The notes under the pieces are model-generated. The model did no database searches. It had not been told where the DNA came from and worked only from the letters and a program-made list of their open reading frames with translations. Both the position numbers and the translations under genes were made by a program. From Alternaria dauci (taxonomy: Eukaryota; Ascomycota; Dothideomycetes; Pleosporales; Pleosporaceae), in NCBI RefSeq assembly GCF_042100115.1, contig NC_091273.1:3658001-3722000 (forward strand): a stretch of 64,000 bases of DNA, given 5' to 3'. Of the stretch, positions 20,263 through 30,714 are shown in pieces; the first letter of the stretch is position 1, and each line of letters opens with the position of its first letter.

Positions 20263-20815
20263 GTGTATGGTCAACACTTTTCCGACACCGAGTCTTCCAC
20301 AGCGCCGACCCTGAAAGAGTGTCCACGATCTTCACCTCCCTCCTTTCTAGGCTTCGTAGCCAGCTTTACCGATGGCATCATTACACTCGGACGCCCGTTT
20401 GTCCCACTAGAACGCTCTCTATACCTACGGCCTTCTTCTGTTTATGGTCTAATATCCGGTGCAGCATCGCCTATTGCTGCCTCAGTAGTCGGTGCCAGGT
20501 CGCTTGAACCGACAAGTATGACCATCCTCAGTATCTTCACGCCAGCATGCGGTTTTGCGCAGTCCCAACTCGTTATTTTTCGGGCTCTCCAGGGAGTGAA
20601 GTTTGCGTTGCAATTATCTGCGTCTCACTGGTGCTGTGCCGTCAGGTCGAGGAAGAAACCTTGGTTTTGCGTGTCTGTGATTCAGTCAGCCACTGGGATT
20701 TGCTGTTGGTATGAGAAAGGCGGGTAGGGTTTGGCTGAAGAGGACAGCTCGACCTTCGGCGCGTATTGGTTACTTCCGTTCAAAGAACAACGAGGTAGGT
20801 TGATACTCACAGCTG
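20263..20815 (+). pseudogene. Remnant of an MFS transporter (N-terminal part)
   Basis: One frame (to 20,727) reads as a damaged major-facilitator segment: hydrophobic stretches followed by CGFAQSQLVIFRALQGVK, which matches the TM4-region motif of drug:H+ antiporters (IxFRALQGxG). A few bases later the match jumps frame: at about 20,637-20,720 a different frame reads PSGRGRNLGFACL, then a stop, then FSQPLGFAVGM, the normal continuation of the same family. There is no ATG at the right place, nothing for the remaining transmembrane helices, and at least one frameshift and one stop. This is a decayed, truncated gene rather than an intron-containing one, as no GT/AG pair repairs it. Confidence 0.6.
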
Positions 20816-20882
20816 CGCGAGCATGACATATAGTCAGACCGTCGATCCTCTGATACTCAGCGATGCGTGTCGAGATTCTGGC

Positions 20883-21290
20883 CTAGCATTGCGGCACAAA
20901 TATTGCGAGCAATGCTGGGAAGCACACCAGAGTCCACACAATCGTGGACGCCATGTACCATCGGACAGCGTAGCCGAAGTCCATCCCGTATTCATCATCT
21001 ACTTCTGCTCCCATAAGCCAAAGAACAAAGCGTCCGTGCCAGTGCGTCCATATGTGCACTACCACTAGGAGGTAAAAGACGTGGAACCCGCATCCAGTAT
21101 GCTCGGATGTAGCAAGGACGACGGTGGAAGTGACTAAAAAGGGTATAGAAATGCCAATTAGGCACTCTTTGACAACGTCCATGGTCTCCAGCGATGGTAA
21201 GGCGTGCAAATCGTTTCGTGAGGACGCGTATGTGGGAGGTATATGAGGTTTTATGTAGCAGAATCGTGGTGCCGAGTCACATTGGGCTTA
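20883..21290 (-). pseudogene. Possible membrane-protein gene fragment
   Basis: The minus strand is open from about 21,290 to the TAG at 20,883 and encodes about 135 residues. After a Pro/Tyr-containing part (KPHIPPTYASSRNDL) come three hydrophobic segments (LIGISIPFLVTSTVVL; FHVFYLLVVVHIW; WYMASTIVWTLVCFPALLAIF). The only ATGs are internal (one at about 21,182) and the frame is closed upstream by a TAA, so no full gene model is apparent. The ordered TM pattern looks more protein-like than chance, yet it may be the tail of a broken gene. It lies next to the decayed MFS gene. I do not recognise the family. Confidence 0.35.
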
Positions 21291-22473
21291 GGTCGACCCT
21301 GGCTCTTACGGTGGCTCTACCACATTACAATTCTTTCGTCTATAGCTATGAGTCGTCCCTTGAACCAGTGCTTATATCGAAGCTTGGTGACATTCGTGCA
21401 GTTTGTCATATCCTCCGTCGGCCTGCATGGTAGGCTCTTCTGAGCAGAAGAAGAAGACGCGCGTAGTGCCGACACAACTTTGCAACGTTTTACTGTAAGC
21501 TCGAATAAAAAAAGCGACAAAAGCAGATGTCTCATATGTTTTTGAGAATCGTCGATGCGATATATGAAGACTAGGTTTGGTGTTCACTGCCAAGAGACGA
21601 TGGACACGTACTTGCGCCGCAGCCGACTTGGAAAGCTTCAGCGCGCCGAGCTTCCCGCCACCTTCCCTTGGTCTCGTCACACGATGACATGTTAACTAAA
21701 CAGCCATCAATGACGGTTAACCGATCACTTCCAACACTAATCGCTCGACCAGTAGCATCCCCAAGTCATCAGACTCCACTGACAATCACAGTACCACGGT
21801 GACCACCAGACAGCCTCCAGCAGAAACCCGAAGTTATTACAATCGTACCGTATACTAAGCACAGGACCAATAGTCGTTGCGCTACAAGCTCTGGGTTCTA
21901 GCAGCCACGAAGACTACATCCGTATTTTCGCCTGCAACACCAAAGATCGCCCAAGGCTTGCTCGACACTTAACGGTTACTCCCGGCTCCTCCAATGCAGA
22001 TGCGGAAGGTCGTACTCTACACAACCCCGGATTCGCACCGACCCCGCTAGCCCTCCACTAGATGTGAGATAGAGACACGCCCGCAAACACGGACGTGTAA
22101 CCATTCGTTGATGGCAAATCTAGGCTTCCATGTTCCTACTGTTTTAGGCAGTTCGTTGGCTACGGCTGTTTGGCCCCCCTGCAGATCGCCGGCTAGGCGC
22201 ATAATGCTTCTGTCGCCTTCGAGCTTATCGTAGCCTTGGGATATTAAATGCCAAGCCGACTGCCAGATTGTGCCACGGTAGTGGAAGCAGCTTCCTTGGT
22301 GAGGATTTGCCCCGTGGGAGATTAAAGCCAGTCAGGCAGGTGGGCTGCGAGAGTGTAGTTGGCAGAGCAAAATGTGTTCGTCACAGGCTGCGACTATATA
22401 ACATAGGTGCTGCCCTGTCTCGAAGCAATCTTTTACGCTTCTCATTCGTCAATACCGCTATTACTCTGCAGCG
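21291..22473. other. Intergenic DNA upstream of the carboxypeptidase
   Basis: No supported gene. The last few hundred bases hold the carboxypeptidase promoter, including a TATA-like element at 22,394-22,401. Confidence 0.45.
22394..22401 (+). promoter_or_regulatory. TATA-like element of the carboxypeptidase gene
   Basis: CTATATAA lies 73-80 bp before the ATG at 22,474, a normal distance for a fungal TATA box with a short leader. Inference from position and match only. Confidence 0.5.
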
Positions 22474-24043
22474 ATGAAGTTCCTCAACGTCACTCTGGCC
22501 TCTCTAGGCCTCGCATCCGCGGCTTCGGTTACAAAGAAGGTCAGCTACGACGACTGGAAGGTATATCGTGTCAACGTTGGCTCCAACTCTGCCAAGATCG
22601 ACAATGTAATGAGCAAGCTCCAACTGGAGCTGTGGAAAGGAAACCCTGCATCCAGTGACGTCGTCGATGTCATGGTGCCGCCTTCAGTCGTCAAGGACTT
22701 TGAAGCATCCACTGAGGATATCGAAACCAAGGTCATGCATGATAACCTTGGTCTCTCCATCGCAGATGAGGAAACCTTTAACATATATGCTGGTACGTGA
22801 AAGGTCATTTTTATTCTAAAATTCATTCTCAACGTACCTACTACTACTTCCCTTACGAATTTCTCACGCAGAATACTCTGTGTGATGATGGGGTGTAGTA
22901 TGGACGAGGTATAATTAGGAAAAAATGAGCTCCTTCATACATTACTCCACAAGTGGCATCGTATGGACATGGCTAACGTTGAACACCAGCTGGTGCCGCG
23001 CCAAGTGCGACTTGGTTCAACTCGTACCACTCCATTGCCGATCACATGCAATGGATCACGGATCTTGCAGCGGCATACCCGAACAACGCTGAAGTAGTGT
23101 CTGCTGGCAAGTCGGTTGAGGGCCGAGACATCAAAGGTATCCATATCTGGGGTAGCGGTGGTAAAGGGTCAAAACGAGGCGTAGTCTGGCATGGCACGGT
23201 GCACGCACGAGAATGGATCACCACGATGGTACTACCGACTCAATGAGAAACATTCACCGCCATGCTAATCCTACTAGGTCGTCGAATATGCTGCGTACCA
23301 GCTTCTCACGTCCACCGACCCCACAACGGCCGGATTCAAGAACTCATACGACTTCTACATCTTCCCCATCGTGAACCCAGATGGCTTCGCGTATACCCAG
23401 TCATCTGACCGCCTGTGGCGCAAGAACCGCCAGAAGACCACTGGAGCGTCTTGCATCGGCCGTGACATCAACCGTGAGCAAGCCTTTTACATCTACGATA
23501 TACATGCGATCAGACACAGGCTAACCTCGTAACCTCATCTCAGGTAACTGGCCATCTCACTGGGACCAGCGCGGCGGCGCATCAACCGACCCTTGCGCAC
23601 AGGACTACAAGGGCCCCTCCGCCGGCGACGGCGTTGAGACCAAAGCGCTCAAAGCCCATCTCGACAGCATAGCTGCCGGCAAGGGAGTCGCGCTGTACAT
23701 GGACATTCACGCCTACAGCCAGCTCTGGATGTACCCATACGGCTACACCTGCTCAGGCACCCTTCCCAACTCTGCAAAATACGCCTCTCTTACCAACGGC
23801 GCCATCGCTGCTGTCAAAGCAGTGCACGGAACAACGTTTACTGGTGGCCCCATCTGCCAGACTATTTACCAGGTCAGTGGCGATAGTGTGGACTATGCCT
23901 TTGAGGTCGCCAAGGCGAACTACTCGATGACGGTTGAGTTGAGGGATACTGGGAACTATGGATTTGTCTTGCCTGCTGCGCAAATTGTGCCCAGTGGTGA
24001 GGAGATGTGGGCTGGATTGAGGTATCTGTTGGCCAATTTGTAG
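22474..24043 (+). CDS. Secreted M14 zinc metallocarboxypeptidase (carboxypeptidase A type)
   Basis: Cleaves C-terminal residues from peptides outside the cell. Exons 22474-22792, 22990-23228, 23278-23473, 23544-24043 give 417 aa. An N-terminal signal peptide ([18 protein letters not shown]) is followed by an activation propeptide (to about residue 110) and the M14 domain. Zinc ligands are visible: His and Glu in [11 protein letters not shown] (exon 2) and His in DIHAYSQLW (exon 4). Substrate-binding NPDGF, RKNR and GRDINRNW and the catalytic Glu in [11 protein letters not shown] are intact. Length and order match fungal carboxypeptidase A zymogens, so a processed, active enzyme is expected. 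Intron 1 is 197 bp, clearly longer than the others here (49 and 70 bp). Convergent with the secreted Cys-rich gene. Confidence 0.93.
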
Positions 24044-24447
24044 TTCGGGATGAGCAGGAAGCGGGAGGAAGATGGGTTGCACAGCGCTTGAACAGGTGTA
24101 AGGAGTAGCTATGAGTCGATTGTAGGACATCATTTGGAAGGCGAAGTGGCTGTGCTCAGGGTTGTACTATCGTTTTCAGAACCCGCTGCGAGCAAGCAAA
24201 TGTCATTTGTATGTGAAGACAAACTGAAGTACTCGATTGTTCTGCTACGTAAAGCTAACCCTGCACCGACCACAATTAAACTTCTTCTCATCGGAAATGA
24301 CAAGAATGCATTACACCTGACTAAAGACACTCGCATCTCCCACACCGTATGTCCACCAGTGACCGTTCGAACAAGTGCAGAGCCTCCTTAGGCCCTACGA
24401 GTAGCCTCTGATAGCCCATCCGTAAGAACTTCCATGATAGAACCAAT
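24044..24447. other. Convergent intergenic region
   Basis: The 3' ends of the carboxypeptidase and the cysteine-rich gene. Nothing else seen. Confidence 0.5.
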
Positions 24448-25053
24448 TTAAATAGCACCAGCGTGCACCCACGAGCATGTAGAGAAGTCTAGACTGTCAT
24501 AACAGCGTTCCGACGAACGACAATGCATCGACATCTTCCAGAATCCGTTGGTGCATCTGAAAAGCGTGCCTCCGTTTCCATTCTCTTCGCGTAACATGCA
24601 CTTTGGTTCGCCCTCAGTACACTGATGAGATTCGGTCATGTCGCGAGAGACGATGGGCATGCATTGAGGTTCAGGATCTCTGTTGCAGCGGCACGGGTCG
24701 AGAAGCTCCCATTTTCCGTTCTTGCAGATTTGGATGCCGTCGTGGCCGCGGTCGTAGAAAGTCAGGCATCGCTTTTGGCCTTCGTCGCACTTGGTCTTTC
24801 GGCTCGTGATCGCAGTGGGTGAAAGGACGCAGGCACCGTTCATGCAGGGTGATTTGCGGTCATAACAGGTTGCAACGTAGTCCCAGCCGTTTTCGTTGCA
24901 CTGGTAGATCTCATTGTTGTACGACGAGCAGGTAGTCACGCCTTTGTTGTATCTGGCGCACTCGTGGACCTCGTGGAGCATGTCCTTCGATTCGGTGGAG
25001 CCGAGCGCCATTGCGGCGAAACCGGTGAGGATGATGGCAATACTGAGTAGCAT
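24448..25053 (-). CDS. Small secreted cysteine-rich protein with three six-Cys modules
   Basis: Single exon, 201 aa from the ATG at 25,053; an in-frame ATG further upstream (25,134) would put 27 polar residues before the signal peptide, so the inner start is preferred. Signal peptide about residues 1-19 (MLLSIAIILTGFAAMALGS). The mature part has 18 cysteines in three modules of six, all with the plan C-x(5-8)-C-...-[IF]-x-x-C-x(1-2)-NG-x-W-x(4)-[TPH]-C followed by two more Cys. Marker elements are NENGWDYVATC, KNGKWELLDPC and TNGFWKMSMHC. No catalytic motif is visible. The size, secretion signal and even Cys count are typical of apoplastic effectors or cell-wall-binding proteins; binding to glycan is only a guess from the NGxW pattern. 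Lies between a secreted protease and an unknown gene. Confidence 0.85.
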   Translation of the reverse strand: MLLSIAIILTGFAAMALGSTESKDMLHEVHECARYNKGVTTCSSYNNEIYQCNENGWDYVATCYDRKSPCMNGACVLSPTAITSRKTKCDEGQKRCLTFYDRGHDGIQICKNGKWELLDPCRCNRDPEPQCMPIVSRDMTESHQCTEGEPKCMLREENGNGGTLFRCTNGFWKMSMHCRSSERCYDSLDFSTCSWVHAGAI

Positions 25054-25854
25054 CGTCGTGATAATGCTGGATTCGATCGATGTTTTGAGTTGAGAGTCAA
25101 GGAGAATGATGGATTCAGTAGACAAAGAAGTCAACAGAGCTGATTGGGGAAGAGCGCTCCCTTCACCTAACAGGTGCGAAGGTTAGATAGGGCAGTGAAG
25201 AGTAACCAGACTGCCTCACCCGTCAGAAATGCGTCATATTGAACACGAAAAGAATCAGCCAAATCAACATAAACGCGTCTTTCAACTTCACGCACCTAAG
25301 CAATCATGACGTCTTCATACAATGCATATGGGAAATGTGTCTGCGTGCTGTTATATGAGCGGACAATTTCTTGAGGCATGATAGAAACTGACGCAGACGC
25401 GTTGCTAAGACAAACGGTCAACTCTAACAATACACTGCACAAGGGAGACTGCAACGATACTGGGCAGAGAGAGCAAAGGGTGAAGAATGATCTGCATAAG
25501 GAACGAAGCATGACACCAAAGAGCATAGCCTTGGTGCCACCCTGAAGTCAGGAAACAAGAATAGCAGCGGAGACTCTAGCATCTGTTGGTCAAGGATGCC
25601 AATCCCGATCGGCGCGCGACGTGTACTCTACCCGCATGAGACATGGGCAGCCACAGCGTTACACAGGCCGTGCATGTGTAAACAGTCCTTCGTTGTGTAA
25701 CCAAAACAGTCCTTCACCGCCAGAACGGATGAAAACTGTCCGTTAGTCGCGCATAAACATCACTCACAGAGCTGCTCTAATTGTATCAGCCTACTTCGAG
25801 CCCGTACCTACCAGCGTTTGTGTCCCTCTTTTCGTATACACGCAGCGTACTGAC
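25054..25854. promoter_or_regulatory. Divergent upstream region
   Basis: About 800 bp between the Cys-rich secreted gene (-) and the 810-aa gene (+). Contains both promoters; no supported gene and no clear TATA box. Confidence 0.4.
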
Positions 25855-25953
25855 ATGATCGTAGACATGACCCAATGGACGACGTCGATACCATCCTCCA
25901 GATTGTGGGGAATGACAACACGGAACAACCTGATCTACCACCGGAGTTGGTAA
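25855..25953 (+). promoter_or_regulatory. Upstream ORF overlapping the start of the 810-aa gene
   Basis: Two in-frame ATGs (25,855 and 25,867) precede the main ATG at 25,875 in a different frame and open a 32-codon ORF that ends at TAA 25,953, inside the main coding region. If the transcript starts upstream of 25,855, scanning ribosomes would meet these ATGs first, which would reduce translation of the main ORF. The transcript start is unknown. Confidence 0.45.
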
Positions 25954-28307
25954 CCAACGCAGTCGCCTCTATGAGCGACAACATAGAAACAACTTGGCAG
26001 CATCTCAACGCAATTGTGCGTCGGCACGAAGGCACTATCCAGACACGGTGGAAGAAGAAGTCGCAAGCAAAGCGCCGGGAGCTCCTCTGCCTAGTGCAGC
26101 CCGACATACCTGCCATGCACCGACCTGACACGGAGGGGTCTTCCAAGTATTGTTGTGCTACATGTGAATGCCAATTGAAGGATAAACGGAGACCTGCGAG
26201 TAACCTATGGCCTTATATCAACCTGGAGGACTTGTCAGACGCGAAGTCACTGCTCATCTTCATCAACGCGCGAGCTCGCAATCACCCTGCGACATTTGCT
26301 TCATCCGAGCTTGAGTTCTCTCCACACGCCGTACCTGGTGAAACCAAAGACCAGTATGCGCACATCAATGTTTGCATCGGTCATCAAGATCCGAATGTAG
26401 AGGGTATGAAAGATCGGAAGTACGGTCGCGTCGTTGGCTTCGAACACGAAACGCAACCCGAGAAACAAGATCCCGATTGGAGGCAGGTTAAATGGGTATT
26501 GGCACCAGGCCTGCATATCCTCCGCATCCAGGAAAGTATCTTGAGGTTTCTTGTTGGCTGCTGCGAGAACATTATCCATGATATCGCACCGGATTCTCTC
26601 TGCAGCGATGTCTTTCCGATCCTATCCGAGCCACCGAGCTTGCTAGGCCAAGAAGAGATGGTCAGTAGCTTTTCGGATGCCTCTCGCAAGGCACCCTATC
26701 GTGAGAGAAATGTCACAGACTTTGCACGGATCCAGCATCTAGTCTCGACGGTGCTAGACAAGTCCAAAGACCACATCTGGGCTTTACGGGAAGATCCTGC
26801 GTACTTTGCAGAGTGTGTTCGTGCTTATGCAGATCATCTGTTCGAGAACGTCCTGGATGCAAACGGGCAGTCGCTCCATTGGTTGGGGAGCAGGAGGTTC
26901 TATTCTCGTGTTCTGTGGAGTATCCTGGTGGACGCATATACGGATCTCATCTTCTGCGACCGCATACACCAAGAAACCGTCGAGCTAGGGGTCCTCTTCC
27001 AGAGCATTTTCGATGGAAAGTCGGATAAAGTAATCTTCAAGCGCTACTTCGACACCATGGAAGTTGTATACTACAGGCTGCGCGCCAGAAAAGATCACAC
27101 GAGAGACCGTCTCAATGTTTTCTCCCTTGGTGCACCTCAGCTGCGCCACCTTCGAGTTAGGGTTCCTATACCTGGAGAACTGAACTGTTTCATCAATCAA
27201 AAAAAGGGCGACGAAATTGTTGAAGAAGGCGTACGAAGGCTACTACTATTTCTCTCGCGCAATGATGAATCTATTCACGAGCTACGTTATTGCCTGGATC
27301 TCCTCGAAACGCAGTGTCAACGCCAGCCGCCAGCTAGAGAAATGCTTTCACCCCTGATAGAAGGCACGCTGTACGATTTGTCAATTAGAATAGAGTGCCT
27401 TCACCAACTACGCATTTCGTACGGATGTACCTTGCCGCAATACCGATTTGATTTTCTGGATAAGAATCCCGTGTACCCGGGGCTGATATCAGACTTCGTG
27501 AAGTCTCTAGGAAGCTGGGGTGAAACGTTAAAGGGTTGTTGTCAAGGAGTCGTTGCACCAAGTCTTGGAGATCCAACGGATGGCAAATTCGACTATCCTA
27601 GCGAGGACATCCACTCCAGGCGTACTGTTGAAACGCGCCGCAAGGCAGAACGCAACCTGGACAGATTTTGGAAGTGCGTGGACAAGTCATTCCGTAAACT
27701 TACGGGCGATTCGCAACATGAAACCGTCCGTCGACTTTTCGAAGAAGGCGGCCCGATGCGCAGAACAGTTCCGTGGCACGACCCCAAAGAGCTCAAGGCG
27801 ACGCGGACACCACCCATCGTGTACGCGTATCAGCCCGTATCCGAAATCTTCCACAATTCGAAGAAAGAGATCACTGGTAATTTCGACCGACTCGCCATCG
27901 CAGAGAAGACCAAAAGGAAGACCCACTGTGGAATGACAACCGTGGCTGAGGATGTCAACCAAGAAACGCATCAGCAACCCACGGTTGTGTCAAAGCCGTC
28001 GTACTGTGTTGGAAGGGACACATACGTCGTGATTAAGGCGTTATTCTACGTACCAAACGAGCTTGAACCTCCGGGTAAAGTACGATGGGACCAGATTGTG
28101 ACTTCACTCACGAAGCTCGGGTTCTCTGCCGAGAAGCTGCATGGATCCATATGGCAGTTCTCTCCGAAGAAATTGAATTTGCCCCGCGGCATCCATTTCC
28201 ATGAACCGCACCCAGGCGGGGAAGTGCCGTTGACATTGGCCCGGCGTTACGGACGTCGATTAAATCGTGCGTACGGCTGGGAGGCATCGATGTTCAAGCA
28301 GAAGTGA
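25875..28307 (+). CDS. Unknown 810-aa protein with a compact conserved-looking C-terminal domain
   Basis: Single exon with no intron. The first 700 residues are mostly helical and polar with no family I recognise; a short Cys pair occurs near residue 95 (YCCATCECQ). No signal peptide or membrane segment. After a linker rich in Thr/Gln, residues about 736-800 form a distinct module: a helix (WDQIVTSLTKLGFS), then EKLHGSIWQFSP, IHFHEPHPGG and ARRYGRRLNRAYGW. I remember this C-terminal arrangement as recurring in fungal hypothetical proteins. Its order (helix, G-S-x-W strand, H-x-P-H-P strand, helix) is reminiscent of the small HicA/YcfA-type dsRNA-binding-like fold, but that is a structural guess. 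An upstream ORF overlaps the start. Function unknown. Confidence 0.8.
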   Translation: MDDVDTILQIVGNDNTEQPDLPPELVTNAVASMSDNIETTWQHLNAIVRRHEGTIQTRWKKKSQAKRRELLCLVQPDIPAMHRPDTEGSSKYCCATCECQLKDKRRPASNLWPYINLEDLSDAKSLLIFINARARNHPATFASSELEFSPHAVPGETKDQYAHINVCIGHQDPNVEGMKDRKYGRVVGFEHETQPEKQDPDWRQVKWVLAPGLHILRIQESILRFLVGCCENIIHDIAPDSLCSDVFPILSEPPSLLGQEEMVSSFSDASRKAPYRERNVTDFARIQHLVSTVLDKSKDHIWALREDPAYFAECVRAYADHLFENVLDANGQSLHWLGSRRFYSRVLWSILVDAYTDLIFCDRIHQETVELGVLFQSIFDGKSDKVIFKRYFDTMEVVYYRLRARKDHTRDRLNVFSLGAPQLRHLRVRVPIPGELNCFINQKKGDEIVEEGVRRLLLFLSRNDESIHELRYCLDLLETQCQRQPPAREMLSPLIEGTLYDLSIRIECLHQLRISYGCTLPQYRFDFLDKNPVYPGLISDFVKSLGSWGETLKGCCQGVVAPSLGDPTDGKFDYPSEDIHSRRTVETRRKAERNLDRFWKCVDKSFRKLTGDSQHETVRRLFEEGGPMRRTVPWHDPKELKATRTPPIVYAYQPVSEIFHNSKKEITGNFDRLAIAEKTKRKTHCGMTTVAEDVNQETHQQPTVVSKPSYCVGRDTYVVIKALFYVPNELEPPGKVRWDQIVTSLTKLGFSAEKLHGSIWQFSPKKLNLPRGIHFHEPHPGGEVPLTLARRYGRRLNRAYGWEASMFKQK

Positions 28308-28984
28308 AGGATGTCGCGGAGAGCTGCTGGCTGAAGAGGCAGCGCGTATCGGTGTTCATGAGCCTGTATTTATCGTGGTGTAAACCTCTAAAATGACATA
28401 TGGTAAACAGATAATACTGCGATGATCTTGTCGAGACACTTCTTGACCGTGTTTCACGCATTTTTCGTTCTTCCAAAAAGAGTGACTAACGTTGGCGCAC
28501 AATCTAGGGCGCACATATGAACGCGTCGCTGATCGGGTTTCGATGTGGTTATTGTCGTCGTCATGCTAAGGATAAGGAGGGGAGAGGACAGGCGAAACAC
28601 AGGAAGTGAGCTCCGAAGGCTTGCAGGAGCGAATGATGACGCGCCAATCGCTTGGCACAAACCAGGAACAGCAGGAACAACTTGCGTCCTTGCTTTGTCA
28701 CTTCTCACGCATGCTATAGATCACATGTACGCTAGATATAGTTGAAATGGTGCAAAGCTTTCCAAAGAATGCACGTCTGTATAAGGGGTATATTTTGTTG
28801 CTGCAGTAATGCATTCACTGCAGCTTCTAGGGAAGAAGATCTAGTAATTGAGGGGGTACTTTCAGGAAAGAATCCTTCATCAATCATCTAACCCAAAGAC
28901 ATCCATCACGCCGAACTTCCATGACATGAAATCGTTCATCGTAAACATCAGAAGTGCCACCCAAGGGTACAAGACCCATTAGGT
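28308..28984. other. Convergent intergenic region
   Basis: The 3' UTR zones of the 810-aa gene and of TPS1. No supported gene in 677 bp. Confidence 0.5.
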
Positions 28985-30714
28985 TTATGCGCCACCGCTA
29001 GTCTCCTTGTGAGCTTCGACAGCAGCGGCAGGGTCTGACTCTTTGTCCTTGTTGCTGGTTTCCTGACGGATCGGTAGCTCTGAGGTCGTTTCGCTAGCGG
29101 TCTTTGCCGCATCATCAGCTCCTGCAACGGTGACGTTGGCGAAGTGCACCTTGCGGTCTGGTGTCTCCGAGATCCTCCTAAGCTCGGTGACGAACGACTC
29201 TCCCCACCAGGCACTGTGAAATGTTAGACCAAGGTTTTCGAAATGCAAACACGGCTACTTACCTAGTGTATTTCCGGACGTATTTTGAGAGTTTCTGGTA
29301 GTTGAGGGTGCGCTGCTCATCACCCATGGTGACTGCGTCGTGAATTGCATCTGCCAACTCCTCGGTGTTCCATGGGTTAACAATAAGACTGCCGTTCAGA
29401 CTCTGTGCGGCACCCGTGAATTCTGACAGGATCATGACACCATGTCGCTTTTCTTGCGTCGCAATATATTCGTAGGACACCAGGTTCATACCGTCACGCG
29501 TTGATGACACGAGGCAGACATCTGAGACAGCGTAGAGCGCGATAAGCTCGTCGAAAGAGACTGACTTGTGCATGAAGTGGATGGGCATGAACTCGATGGT
29601 GCCGAACTTGCCGTTGATACGTCCAACAAGTTCGTTTACAACCGCGCGCAGGTTCTGGTACTCCTCGACATCTTGCCGAGAGGGAACAGCGACTTGGACA
29701 AGCACAACCTTGCCGATCCACTCGGGATGCTCGGTGAGGAAGACCTCGAGTGCGTGCAGCTTCTGCGGCACGCCCTTGATGTAGTCGAGACGGTCAACAC
29801 CAACAATGAGCTTCACTCCTTGGAACTTCTTCTCGAGGGCCGCTATCCGCTCTTGTACCTTGGGCTTCTGAAGACCCTCGTCGAACTTCTCGGGATCAAT
29901 GCCGATGGGGAATGCGCCGACAGTAACGACCTTGCCCTGGAACTCGACCCCATTTGGAGTTGTCGCGAGTCCCAGAATGCGCGAGCAACTGCTCAGGAAG
30001 TGACGAGCATAGTCGTATGTGTGGAAACCGATAAGGTCGCAGTGTAGAACGCCAAGAAGAATCTCGTTACGGACAGGAAGGATTCGGTAGATTTCGGAAC
30101 TGGGGAAGGGTGTGTGCAAGAAAAAGCCAATCTTGACATTCTTCTTGGTGTCACCGAGCTCTTCACGGAGCATAGCAGGCATGAGCATCAGGTGGTAGTC
30201 GTGTACCCATACCATGTCGTTGTCTTGTACGTCCTTTGCGACGGCCTTTGCGAACAGGCGGTTGGCCTCGGTGTATGCGTCCCAAGCAGACTCGTCGAAG
30301 GTGATCTCACCGGGGTGGTAGTGGAAGAGCGGCCACATGATTTCGTCTGTACTGCTGTCAGTAATGGTAATGATATGGCTATGTCGGGGTGATCTTACTC
30401 GAGAAGCCGTTGTAATGCCTATCCGCGAGTTCGTCGTCGAGCATGACAGGTACTGCGTTGTACTTCTCCTTGAGCTGGTCGTTCAAGGACTGCGCCTCGT
30501 CCTCTGGAACCTCGAGTCCGGGCCAGCCATACCACTGGAAGGTCGTGGTCTTGGAGAGTCCGCTCAAACCGCTGACCAGTCCTCCAGAGGACATGGACAT
30601 GTCGTACTTGCCCTCATCGGAGCGCTTGATGGTGATGGGCAGTCGATTTGACACGAGCAGCAGGCGCCCCTCGGATGATTCGGGCTGCTTGAGTTTTGTG
30701 GGTTCTTCAGGCAT
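28985..30714 (-). CDS. TPS1: alpha,alpha-Trehalose-phosphate synthase (UDP-forming)
   Basis: Makes trehalose-6-phosphate from UDP-glucose and glucose-6-phosphate (GT20), the first step of trehalose synthesis and a control of sugar influx. Exons 30714-30399, 30346-29263, 29213-28985 give 542 aa. The first intron (52 bp) joins ...HYNGFS to NEIMWPLFHYHPG. Visible features: LLLVSNRLPITI, SSGGLVSGLSGL (substrate loop), WVHDYHLMLMP, FFLHTPFPSSEI, the sugar-nucleotide site (VGVDRLDYIKGVPQK), STRDGMNLVSYEYI and the C-terminal domain ending SAWWGESFVTEL. A polar Ala/Thr/Glu-rich tail of about 60 residues follows, as in other filamentous fungi. The divergent upstream region contains a G-rich AGGGG element (30,894) resembling a stress-response site, but one copy is weak evidence. 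Confidence 0.96.
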
